From contig NZ_KN676113.1 in NCBI RefSeq assembly GCF_000802185.1, positions 4,731,430 to 4,795,429 of the forward strand: a stretch of DNA of 64,000 nucleotides, in the 5' to 3' direction. Under the pieces are notes generated by a model that was not told where the DNA came from, ran no database searches, and saw nothing but the letters and a program-made list of their open reading frames with translations. The translations under genes and the position numbers were made by a program. How positions within the stretch are numbered: position 1 is the stretch's first letter; each line of letters opens with the position of its first letter. This stretch comes from Belnapia sp. F-4-1 (GTDB taxonomy: Bacteria > Pseudomonadota > Alphaproteobacteria > Acetobacterales > Acetobacteraceae). Positions 35,662-45,386 of this stretch are shown here, one piece after another.

Positions 35662-35689
35662 GGAACGTGCCGCATCCGGCGGCAGCGTT
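35662..35689 (+). promoter_or_regulatory. Possible EcfG-like promoter elements upstream of the KGG gene
   Basis: GGAAC (35662-35666) is followed 19 bp later by CGTT (35686-35689). The general-stress sigma EcfG recognises GGAAC-N16/17-CGTT, so the spacing is too long by two or three bases. An AT-rich patch (35625-35650) lies upstream. Confidence 0.25.
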
Positions 35690-35746
35690 CCACGTTCTTC
35701 CCCTGCAGGCCGCGGACAAGGCGGTCACGCAGTCAACGAATCAGGG

Positions 35747-36199
35747 ATGAACACCATGGCCAATAGCGGCAACAGCAATCCCGGTAACTTCGCCAACGAC
35801 CGCGAGAAGGCGTCCCGCGCCGGCCAGGCTGGCGGCAGCAACCAGGGTGCCGAGAACAATCCCGGCAACTTCGCCAACGACCGCCAGAAGGCCTCCGAGG
35901 CCGGCCATATCGGTGGCCAGCATCAGGGCAAGGAAAACAACCCGGCGAACTTTGCGAACGACCGCGAAAAGGCCGCCGAGGCTGGCCGCATCGGCGGCCA
36001 GCATCAAGGCAAGGAAAACAACCCCGCCAACTTCGCGAACGACCGCGAGAAGGCGGCCGAGGCCGGCCGTGCGGGTGGCCAGGCCAGCCATGGCGGCGGC
36101 GGTTCCGAGGGCAACTCCGGCAACTTCGCCCAGGACCGCGAGAAGGCCAGCGAGGCCGGCAAGAAGGGTGGCCAGAACAGCCATGGTGGCCGCAGCTGA
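35747..36199 (+). CDS. KGG-repeat general stress protein, five repeats
   Basis: The 150-residue, highly hydrophilic protein consists of five tandem repeats of about 26-31 residues with consensus NPGNFANDREKAxEAGxxGGQ. These are KGG / con-10-type repeats found in general-stress and sporulation-associated proteins. It lacks a signal peptide, Trp and Cys, and is likely disordered and desiccation- or stress-linked. A start at the second Met (35756, ANSGNSNPG) is equally possible. A strong terminator follows at 36227. A two-repeat paralogue lies at 52183-52392. Confidence 0.88.
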   Translation: MNTMANSGNSNPGNFANDREKASRAGQAGGSNQGAENNPGNFANDRQKASEAGHIGGQHQGKENNPANFANDREKAAEAGRIGGQHQGKENNPANFANDREKAAEAGRAGGQASHGGGGSEGNSGNFAQDREKASEAGKKGGQNSHGGRS

Positions 36200-36226
36200 G
36201 CGGATCGCCTGACTGATGCGACGGGG

Positions 36227-36254
36227 GGGGCCGGCAGCAATGCCGGCCCCTTTT
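36227..36254 (+). terminator. Rho-independent terminator
   Basis: A perfect 10-bp stem (GGGGCCGGCA / TGCCGGCCCC) with a GCAA tetraloop is followed directly by TTTT. It ends transcription of the KGG-repeat gene 28 bp after its stop codon. Confidence 0.92.
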
Positions 36255-36309
36255 CTCTTTCCCGATACGCATAGCCTGCTAAGCTTCCTCCAATCGTGGA
36301 GGAAGCTCG

Positions 36310-37425
36310 ATGGGACCCCTGAAGGGCCTGCGCGTCCTGGAATTCGCCGGCATCGGCCCCGGCCCCTTCTGCGCCATGGTGCTCGCCGATCTCGGCGCCG
36401 AGGTCATCCGCCTCGAGCGCAAGGGCGCCCCGCCCCCGCCGCCCGAGGATTTCGTTCTGCGCGGCCGCCGCACCATCGCCCTCGACCTGAAATCCCCCGC
36501 CGCCATCGAGGCGACCCTCCGCCTCGTGGACTCCGCCGACGCCCTGATCGAGGGCTTCCGCCCCGGCGTGATGGAACGCCTCGGCCTCGGCCCCGACACC
36601 TGCCTCGCCCGCAACCCCCGCCTCGCCTATGGCCGCATGACTGGCTGGGGCCAGGAAGGTCCGCTCGCCCAGTCCGCCGGCCATGACATCGACTACATCG
36701 CCCTCACCGGCGCGCTGCACGCCATCGGCCGTCCCGGCGAGCGCCCCGTCCCGCCGCTGAACCTCGTCGGCGACTATGGCGGCGGCGGTATGCTCCTCGC
36801 CCTCGGCCTCCTCGCCGCCATGCTCGAAGCCAAGGGCAGCGGCCGCGGCCAGGTGGTGGACGCCGCCATGGTCGACGGCGCCGCCCTGCTGATGGCCCCG
36901 ATCTACGCGGCGAAGGCCCGCGGCCGCTGGTCGCAGCAGCGCGGCACCAACATGCTCGACGGCGGCGCCCCCTGGTACGACACTTACGAGTGCGCCGACG
37001 GCCGCAGCATCGCCGTCGGCCCCATCGAGCCGCAATTCTTCGCCCTGATGTGCGAGAAGCTCGGCCTCGACGCCAGCCGCTTCCCCGACCGCATGTCGCC
37101 CTCGGCCTGGCCCGCGCTGAAGGGCGAGCTGATCGCCATCTTCCGCGGCCGCACCCGCGACGACTGGGCTGCCCTCTTCGAGGGGACGGATGCCTGCATC
37201 GCCCCCGTCCTCGACATGGACGAGGCTCCGCTGCACCCGCACAACCAAGCCCGCAACACTTTCCTGAACCGCGACGGCATCGTGCAGCCCGCCCCAGCCC
37301 CCCGCTTCAGCCGCACGCCCGCCGAGCCCGGCCCGCCCGCCCAGCCAGCGACCGACGCGGTTCTCGCCGATTGCGGCTTCAGCGCCGAGGACATCGCCGC
37401 CCTGCGCACCGCCAACGCACTCTGA
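36310..37425 (+). CDS. CaiB/BaiF family CoA-transferase / racemase
   Basis: This 371-residue family III CoA-transferase starts [36 protein letters not shown], the standard N-terminal Rossmann segment. The catalytic Asp lies in [17 protein letters not shown], the alpha-methylacyl-CoA racemase-like version. C-terminal part [23 protein letters not shown] is also racemase-like. It would either racemise 2-methylacyl-CoA or transfer CoA between acids. GGAGGAAG lies before the ATG. An acyl-CoA dehydrogenase follows after 17 bp, so the two probably act on one acyl-CoA pathway. Confidence 0.93.
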   Translation: MGPLKGLRVLEFAGIGPGPFCAMVLADLGAEVIRLERKGAPPPPPEDFVLRGRRTIALDLKSPAAIEATLRLVDSADALIEGFRPGVMERLGLGPDTCLARNPRLAYGRMTGWGQEGPLAQSAGHDIDYIALTGALHAIGRPGERPVPPLNLVGDYGGGGMLLALGLLAAMLEAKGSGRGQVVDAAMVDGAALLMAPIYAAKARGRWSQQRGTNMLDGGAPWYDTYECADGRSIAVGPIEPQFFALMCEKLGLDASRFPDRMSPSAWPALKGELIAIFRGRTRDDWAALFEGTDACIAPVLDMDEAPLHPHNQARNTFLNRDGIVQPAPAPRFSRTPAEPGPPAQPATDAVLADCGFSAEDIAALRTANAL

Positions 37426-37442
37426 ACCGGGAGAGACACGCC

Positions 37443-38615
37443 ATGGATACCAACCCCGCCCTGCCCGGCCGCAGCCTCGCCGGCCCCCGCACCGTCTACA
37501 ACGCGGACCACGAGATGTTCCGCGACCAGGTACGCCGCTTCTTCGAGCGGCACATCGTCCCGCATCACCGGCAGTGGGAGCGCGACGGGGTCGTCCCCCG
37601 CTCCGTCTGGCTCGAGGCCGGCGCCGCTGGCCTGCTCTGCCCGATGCTCTCCGAGGAATACGGCGGCGCCGGTGCCGATTTCGGCTACAGCGCCATCATC
37701 ATCGAGGAGATCGCGCGCACCAACTGCACCGGCCCCGGCTTCCCGCTGCATTCCGACATCGTCGTCCCCTACATCGCCGACCTGGCGACGGAGGAGCGCC
37801 GGCGCGAATGGCTGCCGAAGATGGCGCGCGGCGAGATCATCGGCGCCATCGCCATGACCGAGCCGGGCATGGGCAGCGACCTCAAGGCGATGCGCACCAC
37901 GGCGCGCCGCGAGGGCGACGAATATGTCATCAGCGGCTCCAAGACCTTCATCAGCAACGGCCAGCTCGCCGACCTCGTCATCGTCTGCGCCAAGACCGAC
38001 CCCTCCGCCGGCCGCAAGGGCATCAGCCTGATCTGCGTCCCTGCCGACGCGCCCGGCTTCACCAAGGGCCGCAACCTCGAGAAGATCGGCCTGCACGCCC
38101 AGGACACCTCCGAGCTGTTCTTCGAGGATGTCCGCGTCCCCGTCGCCAACCTCCTTGGCGAGGAGAACAAGGGCTTCTCCTACCTCATCCGCAACCTCCC
38201 CCAGGAGCGCCTCGTCATCGCCGTCCGCGCCGCCATGGGGATGGAGGTGATGCTGGAGAAGACCGTCGCCTACACCAAGGAGCGCCAGGCCTTCGGCCAG
38301 CCGGTGATCGACTTCCAGCACAACCGATTCAAGCTGGCCGATGCCAAGGCCCAGGCGACGATGTTCCGCGTCTTCGCCGACCACTGCCTCGCCCTCCACC
38401 TCCGCGGCGAGCTGACTGTCGAGCTGGCGGCAACCGCCAAGCTGCTCGGCGCCGAGATGCAGAACCGCCTGTTCGACGACTTCCTCCAGCTCCATGGCGG
38501 CTACGGCTACATGGCGGAATACGAGATCGGCCGCGCCTGGGCCGATGCCCGCATCGGCCGCATCTATGGCGGCAGCAGCGAGATCATGCGCGAGATCATC
38601 GGCCGCACGCTGTAG
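37443..38615 (+). CDS. Acyl-CoA dehydrogenase
   Basis: The 390-residue flavoenzyme has the full fold. It shows an N-terminal helical domain (FRDQVRRFFERHIVPHHRQW), IGAIAMTEPGMGSDLKAM (the first signature), YVISGSKTFISNGQLAD, RQAFGQPVIDFQHNRFKLAD, and LFDDFLQLHGGYGYMAEYEI with DARIGRIYGGSSEIMREIIG. It oxidises an acyl-CoA to the 2-enoyl-CoA, passing electrons to ETF. The start ATG 37443 follows GGGAGAG. It lies 17 bp after the CoA-transferase gene and 64 bp before a Bug receptor gene. Confidence 0.95.
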   Translation: MDTNPALPGRSLAGPRTVYNADHEMFRDQVRRFFERHIVPHHRQWERDGVVPRSVWLEAGAAGLLCPMLSEEYGGAGADFGYSAIIIEEIARTNCTGPGFPLHSDIVVPYIADLATEERRREWLPKMARGEIIGAIAMTEPGMGSDLKAMRTTARREGDEYVISGSKTFISNGQLADLVIVCAKTDPSAGRKGISLICVPADAPGFTKGRNLEKIGLHAQDTSELFFEDVRVPVANLLGEENKGFSYLIRNLPQERLVIAVRAAMGMEVMLEKTVAYTKERQAFGQPVIDFQHNRFKLADAKAQATMFRVFADHCLALHLRGELTVELAATAKLLGAEMQNRLFDDFLQLHGGYGYMAEYEIGRAWADARIGRIYGGSSEIMREIIGRTL

Positions 38616-38623
38616 GATCGCCG

Positions 38624-38651
38624 GGCCCCGCCGCCTCCGCGCGGCGGGGCC
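38624..38651 (+). terminator. Intercistronic GC hairpin
   Basis: A perfect 11-bp stem (GGCCCCGCCGC / GCGGCGGGGCC) with a 6-nt loop lies 8 bp after the acyl-CoA dehydrogenase stop and 28 bp before the Bug receptor start. No T tract follows, so it may be an mRNA-stabilising or attenuating hairpin rather than a full terminator. Confidence 0.55.
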
Positions 38652-38679
38652 TCAACAACAAGACCACCGGGACGAACCA

Positions 38680-39645
38680 TCCATGCCGCTCGCCACCCGC
38701 CGTGCCCTGCTCGGCGCCGCCCTCGCCACGCCCATGCTCGCCCGCGCCCAATCGCGCTTCCCTGACCGCCCGATCACCTTGCTCGTCCCCTTCCCCGCCG
38801 GCGGCGCGACGGATGTGCAGATGCGCGCCCTGGGCGAGGCCGCCAGCCGCGCCTTCGGCCAGACCGTTATCACCGACAACCGCCCCGGCGCCGGCAGCAC
38901 CCTCGGCCCGGCGACCGTGGCGCGGGCGAAGCCCGACGGCTACCTCGTCTCGCAGATGACGCTGCCGGCGCTCCGCCTGCCCTTCATGCAGCGCATGGCC
39001 TATGATCCGCGCCGCGACTTCACACCGATCATCCACCTGACCGGCTACACCTTCGGCATCGTCGTCCGCGCCGAAAGCCCGTGGAAGACCTGGCAGGAGG
39101 TCGTGGCCGACGCCCGCCGCAATCCCGGCCGTCACCGCTGGGGCAATACCGGCGCCAACGGCACGCCGCATCTGGCGATGGTCGAACTCGCCGAACGCGA
39201 GAAGCTCGAGGTCGTCCACGTCCCCTTCCGCGGCGAGGCCGATGCCGTCCCCGCGCTCCTCGGCGGCCATATCGAGGCGACCGCCGCCGGCACCGGCCTC
39301 TACGAGCTGATCAAGGAGGGCAAGCTCCGCCTCCTGAATGTCTGGACGCCCGACCGCCGCCCCGGCTTCCCCGAGGTGCCGACGTTGCTGGAACTCGGCT
39401 ACCAGGGCATGGTCATCACCTCGCCCTACGGCCTCGTCGCCCCCGCCGGCCTCGACCCCGAGACTCTCGCCGCCCTGCACGAGGGCTTCCGCCGCGCCCT
39501 GCACGACCCGGCGCATCTCGCGGTGCTCGCCCGGCTCGACCAGCCGCTGCAATATCTGAACAGCGCCGACTACGCCCGCAACATGGCGGAGACGATCGAC
39601 ATGGAGGAGGCGCGGGTGAAGCGCCTCGGCCTCAGCACGGGCTGA
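38680..39645 (+). CDS. Bug-family (TctC-like) tripartite tricarboxylate receptor
   Basis: This 321-residue periplasmic binding protein has a signal peptide (LATRRALLGAALATPMLARA). The typical Bug features are FPDRPITLLVPFPAGGATDVQMR, VITDNRPGAGSTLGPATVAR and DPRRDFTPIIHL. These proteins bind carboxylates or small aromatic acids for TTT transporters. No TctA or TctB membrane gene is nearby, so it would have to work with a transporter elsewhere or act as a sensor. It follows the CoA-transferase and acyl-CoA dehydrogenase genes and likely serves the same substrate. Confidence 0.92.
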   Translation, partial: SMPLATRRALLGAALATPMLARAQSRFPDRPITLLVPFPAGGATDVQMRALGEAASRAFGQTVITDNRPGAGSTLGPATVARAKPDGYLVSQMTLPALRLPFMQRMAYDPRRDFTPIIHLTGYTFGIVVRAESPWKTWQEVVADARRNPGRHRWGNTGANGTPHLAMVELAEREKLEVVHVPFRGEADAVPALLGGHIEATAAGTGLYELIKEGKLRLLNVWTPDRRPGFPEVPTLLELGYQGMVITSPYGLVAPAGLDPETLAALHEGFRRALHDPAHLAVLARLDQPLQYLNSADYARNMAETIDMEEARVKRLGLSTG

Positions 39646-39666
39646 TGCACGCCGACGGCGGCAGCG

Positions 39667-41193
39667 TCAGCCTGCCGCCGTCAGGTACTGTTCCTTCAGG
39701 ATCCGCCGCAGCAGCTTCCCCGCCTCGCTGCGCGGCAGTTCCTCGACGAACTCGTAGCTCTTCGGCCGCTTCACGCCCGACAGCCGCTCCCGGCACCAGG
39801 CATCCAGCACCGCCGGCTCGACGGCCTCGCGCGGCACGATCACCGCATGCACCTGCTCGCCCATCTCCGCATGCGGCACGCCGACGACGGCCACCTCGCC
39901 TACCGCCGGATGCTGCGCCAGCGCCGCCTCGATTTCCGCCGGATAGATGTTGACGCCACCCGACAGGATCAGGTCCGCCCGCCGGTTGGAGAGGAAGAGG
40001 AACCCTTCCTCATCCACCCAGCCTAGGTCGCCGAGCGTCGCCCAGCCCCGCTCGTCGTAGCAGGCCTCCGTCTTCTCCGGCGCATTGTGATAGGCGAAGC
40101 GCGGCCCACCCTCGAAGCGGATCGTCCCCGTCTCTCCCGGCGGCAGCTCCCGCCCATCCTCGCCGGTGATATGCACCCGCACGCCATTTACCGGCCGCCC
40201 CACGGAGCCGGGCTTGCGCAGCCAGGTCGCGCTGTCGATCACCGTGGTCCCGATCCCCTCGGAGCCCGCATAGTATTCGTAGAGGACCGGCCCCCACCAC
40301 TCGATCATCGCCCGCTTCACCGAGGCCGGGCAGGGTGCCGCCGCATGGATGGCGCAGCGATGCGAGGACAGGTCATGCGCGCCCTTCACCGCCTCCGGCA
40401 GCGCCAGCAGCCGCACGAACATCGTCGGTACCCACTGGCTATGCGTGACGCGGTACCGCTCGATCATGGCAAGGCACTGCGCCGCATCGAATTTGCGGAG
40501 GATGATCGCCGTCCCGCCCTCCAGCAGCGTCCGGCTCACATAGCCGAAGGGCGCCGCATGGTAGAGCGGCGCCGGCGAGAGATAGACCACGCTCTCGTCG
40601 AAGCCGTAGAGCGACTTCCACGTCATGTCCCACATCGGCGCGTCGCGCTGCTCATAGGGCAGCATTGGCCGGCGGATGCCCTTCGGCAGCCCCGTCGTCC
40701 CGGAGGAGTAGAGGAACTCCCGCCCCAGCGGCCGCTCCGGCAGGGGCGCCGCCGCATCCTCGCGCGCCAGCGCCGCCTCGTAGCTCTCGTAACCTGCGAT
40801 GCCGTCGCCCAGCGCATAGCGCGGCCGTTCGCCGATCGCGCCCTCGGCGACCAGCGCCGCCGCCAGCCCCTCCAGCTCCGGGCTGGCGACGACGAGCTTC
40901 GCGCCGCTGTCGTTCAGTACATAGGCCACCTCGTGCGGCCGCAGATGGATGGAGAGCGGCGTGATGTAGAGCCCCGCCAGCCGCGCCGCCTCGGCGAGTT
41001 CGAGGAATTCCGGGCGGTTGTCGAGCAGCACAGCGATTCCGTCGCCGGCCTGCAACCCGATCCGCAGCAGCCACTGCGCCGCCTGCCGCGCCCGCGCCTG
41101 CAGGGCGCCGTAGCTGACCGTGACGCCCGTGTCGGGAAAGATCGCGGCCGGCTTCTCCGGCTGACGTTCCGCCCAATGGACCAGTTGCGGCAT
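39667..41193 (-). CDS. AMP-dependent acyl-CoA synthetase / ligase
   Basis: The 508-residue enzyme has the ANL superfamily motifs: EFLYSSGTTGLPKGIRRP (P-loop), YEYYAGSEGIGTTV (A5), GWATLGDLGWVDEEGFLFLSNR (the A7 Asp and A8 hinge) and GVKRPKSYEFVEELPRSEAGK (catalytic Lys). It activates a carboxylic acid to acyl-AMP and then acyl-CoA. The start is ATG 41193 with AGGAGG 6 nt upstream; the open frame extends further but without a better site. It is convergent with the Bug receptor gene, and may feed the acyl-CoA dehydrogenase. Confidence 0.93.
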   Translation of the reverse strand: MPQLVHWAERQPEKPAAIFPDTGVTVSYGALQARARQAAQWLLRIGLQAGDGIAVLLDNRPEFLELAEAARLAGLYITPLSIHLRPHEVAYVLNDSGAKLVVASPELEGLAAALVAEGAIGERPRYALGDGIAGYESYEAALAREDAAAPLPERPLGREFLYSSGTTGLPKGIRRPMLPYEQRDAPMWDMTWKSLYGFDESVVYLSPAPLYHAAPFGYVSRTLLEGGTAIILRKFDAAQCLAMIERYRVTHSQWVPTMFVRLLALPEAVKGAHDLSSHRCAIHAAAPCPASVKRAMIEWWGPVLYEYYAGSEGIGTTVIDSATWLRKPGSVGRPVNGVRVHITGEDGRELPPGETGTIRFEGGPRFAYHNAPEKTEACYDERGWATLGDLGWVDEEGFLFLSNRRADLILSGGVNIYPAEIEAALAQHPAVGEVAVVGVPHAEMGEQVHAVIVPREAVEPAVLDAWCRERLSGVKRPKSYEFVEELPRSEAGKLLRRILKEQYLTAAG

Positions 41194-41385
41194 CCGTTCC
41201 TCCTCTTGCCGGAAGGGTGGCGGCAGCCGCGCCCCGCCGTCAATGCGGGCCGCGCCCGGCGCCCCGGGCTTCCACACGTCGCAGTTGAACAAGAGGGTTA
41301 TTTCACACTTCTCCCGGCAAGCCCGCCCGCGCTACCCTTCGACCCAGGGTCGGCAAAGGGGCCGCCAGGGCAGCAGGGCCGTCGC

Positions 41386-41994
41386 ATGATCTCGCTGGAT
41401 GAGGACTTCATCGGCACGTCGAACTCGACGATCGTCGTCCATGGGCTGAAGGTCTGCGGCGGCGTCCTGGCCCGGCTCGCCAGCAACCGCCTGCTCGGCG
41501 CGCATTTCACCAGCATCACCACCGCCGCCGAGATCCTGGTAGGCTGCACCTACACGATGAACACCTGGGCGAACGGCTCCGCCGTCACCGATCTCTACTT
41601 CATCGCCAATCTGGAGGAGTGGCAGAAGCGGGCGGACAAATACGCCAACACCCACACCCTGCTACGCGAGCTGAAGGACATGTTCCGCTTCAACGGGCAG
41701 ATATGGGTCTTCGACAAGAACATCATCGGCCCCTCGGTCGATGTGAGGATCGCCGCGGCGGGCGGCATCTTCCACCGCGCCACGCCGACGCCGAACCCCA
41801 CGACGCCGCACCCCAAGAACGACGTGAAGATCGTGCGCACCCCGACGCGCACCCTCGTCAACGGCCGCCACATGCCGGTCCAGAACGGCGCCACGCCGGT
41901 GGTCGAGGCCCTCGGTGGAATATATGTCCACAAGGTGCAGACCACGGCCGATGGCTGGACCGCCTTCGCCCAGGGCGAGATGGTCCCCGTCTGA
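41386..41994 (+). CDS. Unrecognised 202-residue protein
   Basis: I recognise no family. The first third reads SLDEDFIGTSNSTIVVHGLK then LARLASNRLLGAHFTS, a compact alpha/beta-like part. The middle has LYFIANLEEWQKRADKYANT and MFRFNGQIWVFDKNIIGPS. The C-terminal third is beta-rich with a Pro/Thr linker (TPTPNPTTPHPK). It has no signal peptide or membrane helix. It stands alone between a divergent acyl-CoA synthetase and a metallo-hydrolase gene. GC content and codon use resemble its neighbours, so it is probably an expressed lineage-specific protein. Confidence 0.65.
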   Translation: MISLDEDFIGTSNSTIVVHGLKVCGGVLARLASNRLLGAHFTSITTAAEILVGCTYTMNTWANGSAVTDLYFIANLEEWQKRADKYANTHTLLRELKDMFRFNGQIWVFDKNIIGPSVDVRIAAAGGIFHRATPTPNPTTPHPKNDVKIVRTPTRTLVNGRHMPVQNGATPVVEALGGIYVHKVQTTADGWTAFAQGEMVPV

Positions 41995-42088
41995 GCGCGC
42001 CTGCGCGATTTCGCTCGACGCACTCCGCTCCCGCTGTACCATCCCCTCGTGCCGCGCCATGCCGCGGCACCGGATTGGGAGGAACAGG

Positions 42089-43093
42089 ATGATCCAGATC
42101 AGCCGCCGCACCCTGCTGGGTGCGGCCGCCGCGACGCTCGCCGCGCCCGCGCTCGTCACCGCCGCCATCACCGAAGCCCGCGCCGCCGCACCCTTCCGCA
42201 ACGACCTGCCGCCCGCCTGGTACCGCTTCAAGCTCGGCAGCTACGAGCTGACGATCATCTCCGACGGTCGTCTGCCGCTCGGCAAACCGGAGCCCGCCTT
42301 CCCCAGCTCGCCGCCCGAGGAAATCCGCAACCTTCTCACCAGCAATTTCCTCGACCCTGCCTCGGCGACGCTCGAGCAGAATGCGCTGGTGCTGAACACC
42401 GGCCGCCAGCTCATCCTCTTCGACACCGGCATGGGCGAGAGCATGGGCGCCGCGAGCCGGATGTTCGGCCCGACCACCGGCAAGCTGCTGGCCAACATGA
42501 AGGCCGCCGGCATCGACCCGGCGCAGATCGACATGGTGGTGCTGACGCATGCGCATTGCGACCATTGCTGGGCGCTGGTCGATGCCGAGGGTCGCCGCAA
42601 CTTCCCCAACGCCCAGGTCGCGGTGAGCGAGACCGACCTGCGCTTCTGGACCGACGACGCCAACAAGAAGGGCCCGGACTTCATGGTGCCCTTCATCGAC
42701 GGCGCCAAGAAGAACCTTTCGGCCTATCGCGACCGCATGGTGATGGTGCAGGACGGCAAGGAGGTCACGCCCGGCGTCACCGCCTTCGCCACGCCCGGCC
42801 ACACCATGGGCCACATGGTCTACTTCATCTCCGACGGCAACAAGACCGTCGTCAACACCGGCGACCTGGCGCACCACCAGATCCTGCTGCTGAAGAAGCC
42901 GCTCTGGGAATTCTCCTTCGACAGCGACCCCAAGCTTTCCGCCCAGTCGCGCCTCCGGATGTTGACGCGCCTCGCCGCCGACAAGCACGCGGTCATCTCC
43001 TACCACTTCCCCTGGCCCGGCCTCGGCCATGTGGCGAAGGCCGGCGAGGGCTTCGAGTGGTATGCGGAGCCGATGAACCTGACCTCGCTGTAG
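42089..43093 (+). CDS. Tat-exported MBL-fold metallo-hydrolase
   Basis: The 334-residue metallo-beta-lactamase-fold protein has a Tat-type signal (QISRRTLLGAAAATLAAPAL). The metal motif LTHAHCDHCWALVD (HxHxDH with the second His at the usual place) is clear, followed by TAFATPGHTMGHMVYFIS (next His) and NTGDLAHH (bridging Asp). GGAGGA precedes the ATG. It is likely a periplasmic hydrolase of a lactone, thioester or similar bond; quorum-quenching lactonases belong to this group, but the substrate cannot be told. A DehI-like gene follows 9 bp later. Confidence 0.9.
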   Translation: MIQISRRTLLGAAAATLAAPALVTAAITEARAAAPFRNDLPPAWYRFKLGSYELTIISDGRLPLGKPEPAFPSSPPEEIRNLLTSNFLDPASATLEQNALVLNTGRQLILFDTGMGESMGAASRMFGPTTGKLLANMKAAGIDPAQIDMVVLTHAHCDHCWALVDAEGRRNFPNAQVAVSETDLRFWTDDANKKGPDFMVPFIDGAKKNLSAYRDRMVMVQDGKEVTPGVTAFATPGHTMGHMVYFISDGNKTVVNTGDLAHHQILLLKKPLWEFSFDSDPKLSAQSRLRMLTRLAADKHAVISYHFPWPGLGHVAKAGEGFEWYAEPMNLTSL

Positions 43094-43102
43094 GGCACCC
43101 GC

Positions 43103-43882
43103 ATGCCGCTGGCCGAACTCCGCGAAGCCGACGCGCCGCCCGCCATCGCGGCGATCTACGACAGGCTGCGCACGGCCAGCGGCGTCCCCCTCGTCAACCT
43201 CATTCACCGCCATCTGGCGACGCTGAATGGCGTGCTGCCCTGGCTCTGGCACGCCATCCGCCCGCCGCTGGAGGATGGCAGCCTCGCCGGCGCCCGAGCC
43301 CGCCTCGCCGCCGCCATCCCCCTGCCGGCGCTCGACCCGCGTCCCGCCGACCCCACCATCCTGGACCTGGTCGAGACCTACAACCGCGGCAACCTCACCA
43401 ACCTGATCCTGCTCACCGCCCTCCGCCGCGCCCTGGCGCAGGACCCGCCGCACCCCGGCCCGCCGCCGCCGCGCCTGGCCCCGGAGCCGATGCTCCCCAC
43501 GCCGCCGCCCCTTCCCCGGCTCGACGCGCTGCCGCCCTCGACGGCTGCCCTGGTCACCGGCCTTGCCGCTCGCCACGGCGCCGGCGTGGTGCCGAGCCTC
43601 TACCTCCACCTCGCCCATTGGCCCGACTTCCTGGCGGCCCTCCCCACACGCGCCGCCGCCCTGCTCGACCCCGCCGCCATCCAGGCCGCCCGCGCCACGA
43701 CCCTCCGCTTTGCCGAAGCCGAGGCCGACGCCATCCGCCCGCTGCTCGCCATCGAGGGGACACTTCCAGACCCCCGCGCCCTCGCACCGATCGAGACCTT
43801 CACCCGCCAGGTCATCCCCGACATGGTCCCGATCGGCCTCGGCCTCCGCCGCCTGCTGGCCTCCGGCGCCTCACCGGGCTAA
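43103..43882 (+). CDS. DehI-like (haloacid dehalogenase group I-type) protein
   Basis: The 259-residue all-helical-looking protein matches the pattern of the DehI / halocarboxylic-acid dehydrogenase family: AIAAIYDRLRTASGVPLVNLIHRHLATLNGVLPWLW in the first repeat and ALVTGLAARHGAGVVPSLYLHLAHWPDFLAAL in the second. DehI enzymes hydrolyse D- and L-2-haloacids. Many relatives of unknown activity exist, so dehalogenase function is not assured. It is coupled to the metallo-hydrolase gene (9 bp apart) and followed by a TAXI receptor gene. A Pro-rich linker (about residues 113-135) separates the two halves. Confidence 0.72.
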   Translation: MPLAELREADAPPAIAAIYDRLRTASGVPLVNLIHRHLATLNGVLPWLWHAIRPPLEDGSLAGARARLAAAIPLPALDPRPADPTILDLVETYNRGNLTNLILLTALRRALAQDPPHPGPPPPRLAPEPMLPTPPPLPRLDALPPSTAALVTGLAARHGAGVVPSLYLHLAHWPDFLAALPTRAAALLDPAAIQAARATTLRFAEAEADAIRPLLAIEGTLPDPRALAPIETFTRQVIPDMVPIGLGLRRLLASGASPG

Positions 43883-43891
43883 GCCCTGCCG

Positions 43892-44817
43892 ATGCCCAGC
43901 CGCCGCACGCTGCTCGCCGCCGCCCTCGCCGCCGCCGCTCCGCCGGCCGGCGCCCAGACCCTCGTGCAATCCCTCAACGCATTGGCCGCCCGCGCCAATG
44001 CCGGCACCATCGGCATCGTCACCGGCGGCATCGACGGCACCTATGCGCGCATCGCCGCCGACCTCGCCGCCGTGCTCGACGATGGCGACGCGCTCCGCGT
44101 CCTCCCCATCCTCGGCCGCGGCTCGCTGCAGAACATCAGCGACATCCTGGTGCTGCGCGGCGTCGATATCGGCATCGTCCAATCGGACGTGCTCGCCTAT
44201 GCCCGCAGCCGCCGCCTGCTCCCCGGCCTCGACTCCCTGATCCAGTACGTCGCCAAGCTCTATGACGAGGAGGTCCACCTCCTCGCCGCCCCCGGCATCT
44301 CCAGCCTCGCCGATCTCGCCAACAAGCCCGTCAACATCGACCTCCAGGGCAGCGGCACCGCGATGACCGCCAGCCTGCTCTTCGAGGGCATCCCCATCGA
44401 GCCCCGCCACGCTCCGCAGGACGTGGCGCTGGAGCAACTCCGCCGCGGCGAGATCGCGGCGCTGGCCTATGTCACCGGCAAGCCCGCCCGCCTCTTCGCC
44501 GGCCTCCCTGCGGGCACGCCGCTCCGCTTCCTCCCCATCCCGATGACGCCCCGGCTGTTGGAAACCTACCTCCCCGGAACCCTCACCCCCGCCGATTACC
44601 CCGCCTTGATCGCGGACAGCCCGGTCGAGACCATCGCCGTCGGCGCCGTCATGGCCTGCTACGCCTGGACGCCGGGCACCGAGCGCCACCGCAAGCTCGC
44701 CCGTTTCGCCACCGCCTTCGAGACGAAATTCCCCGCTTTCCTCCACCCCCCGCGCCACCCCAAATGGCGCGAGGTAGACCTCGCCGCCCGCCTCCCCGGC
44801 TGGACCCGCTTCCGCCC

Positions 44818-44821
<4 letters not shown>
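43892..44821 (+). CDS. TAXI-family TRAP transporter solute-binding protein
   Basis: This 309-residue periplasmic protein has a signal peptide (SRRTLLAAALAAAAPPAGA). The TAXI pattern is IGIVTGGIDGTYARIAADLAAVL, VDIGIVQSDVLAYA and the C-terminal VMACYAWTPGTERHRKLARF. It would bind glutamate-like or other carboxylates for a TRAP transporter. No TRAP membrane subunit is present nearby. The stop codon overlaps the greB start by 4 bp (ATGA), an unexpected coupling of an uptake protein with a transcription factor. Confidence 0.85.
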
Positions 44822-45351
<530 letters not shown>

Positions 45352-45386
45352 CCGAACCGGCGAGCCGCCGCTGGCGTTGCCCCCGC

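Noticed and set aside
35662-35689. Firm call of an EcfG promoter before the five-repeat KGG gene
   Set aside because: GGAAC and CGTT are present but 19 bp apart, outside the usual 16-17 bp; kept only as a weak candidate.
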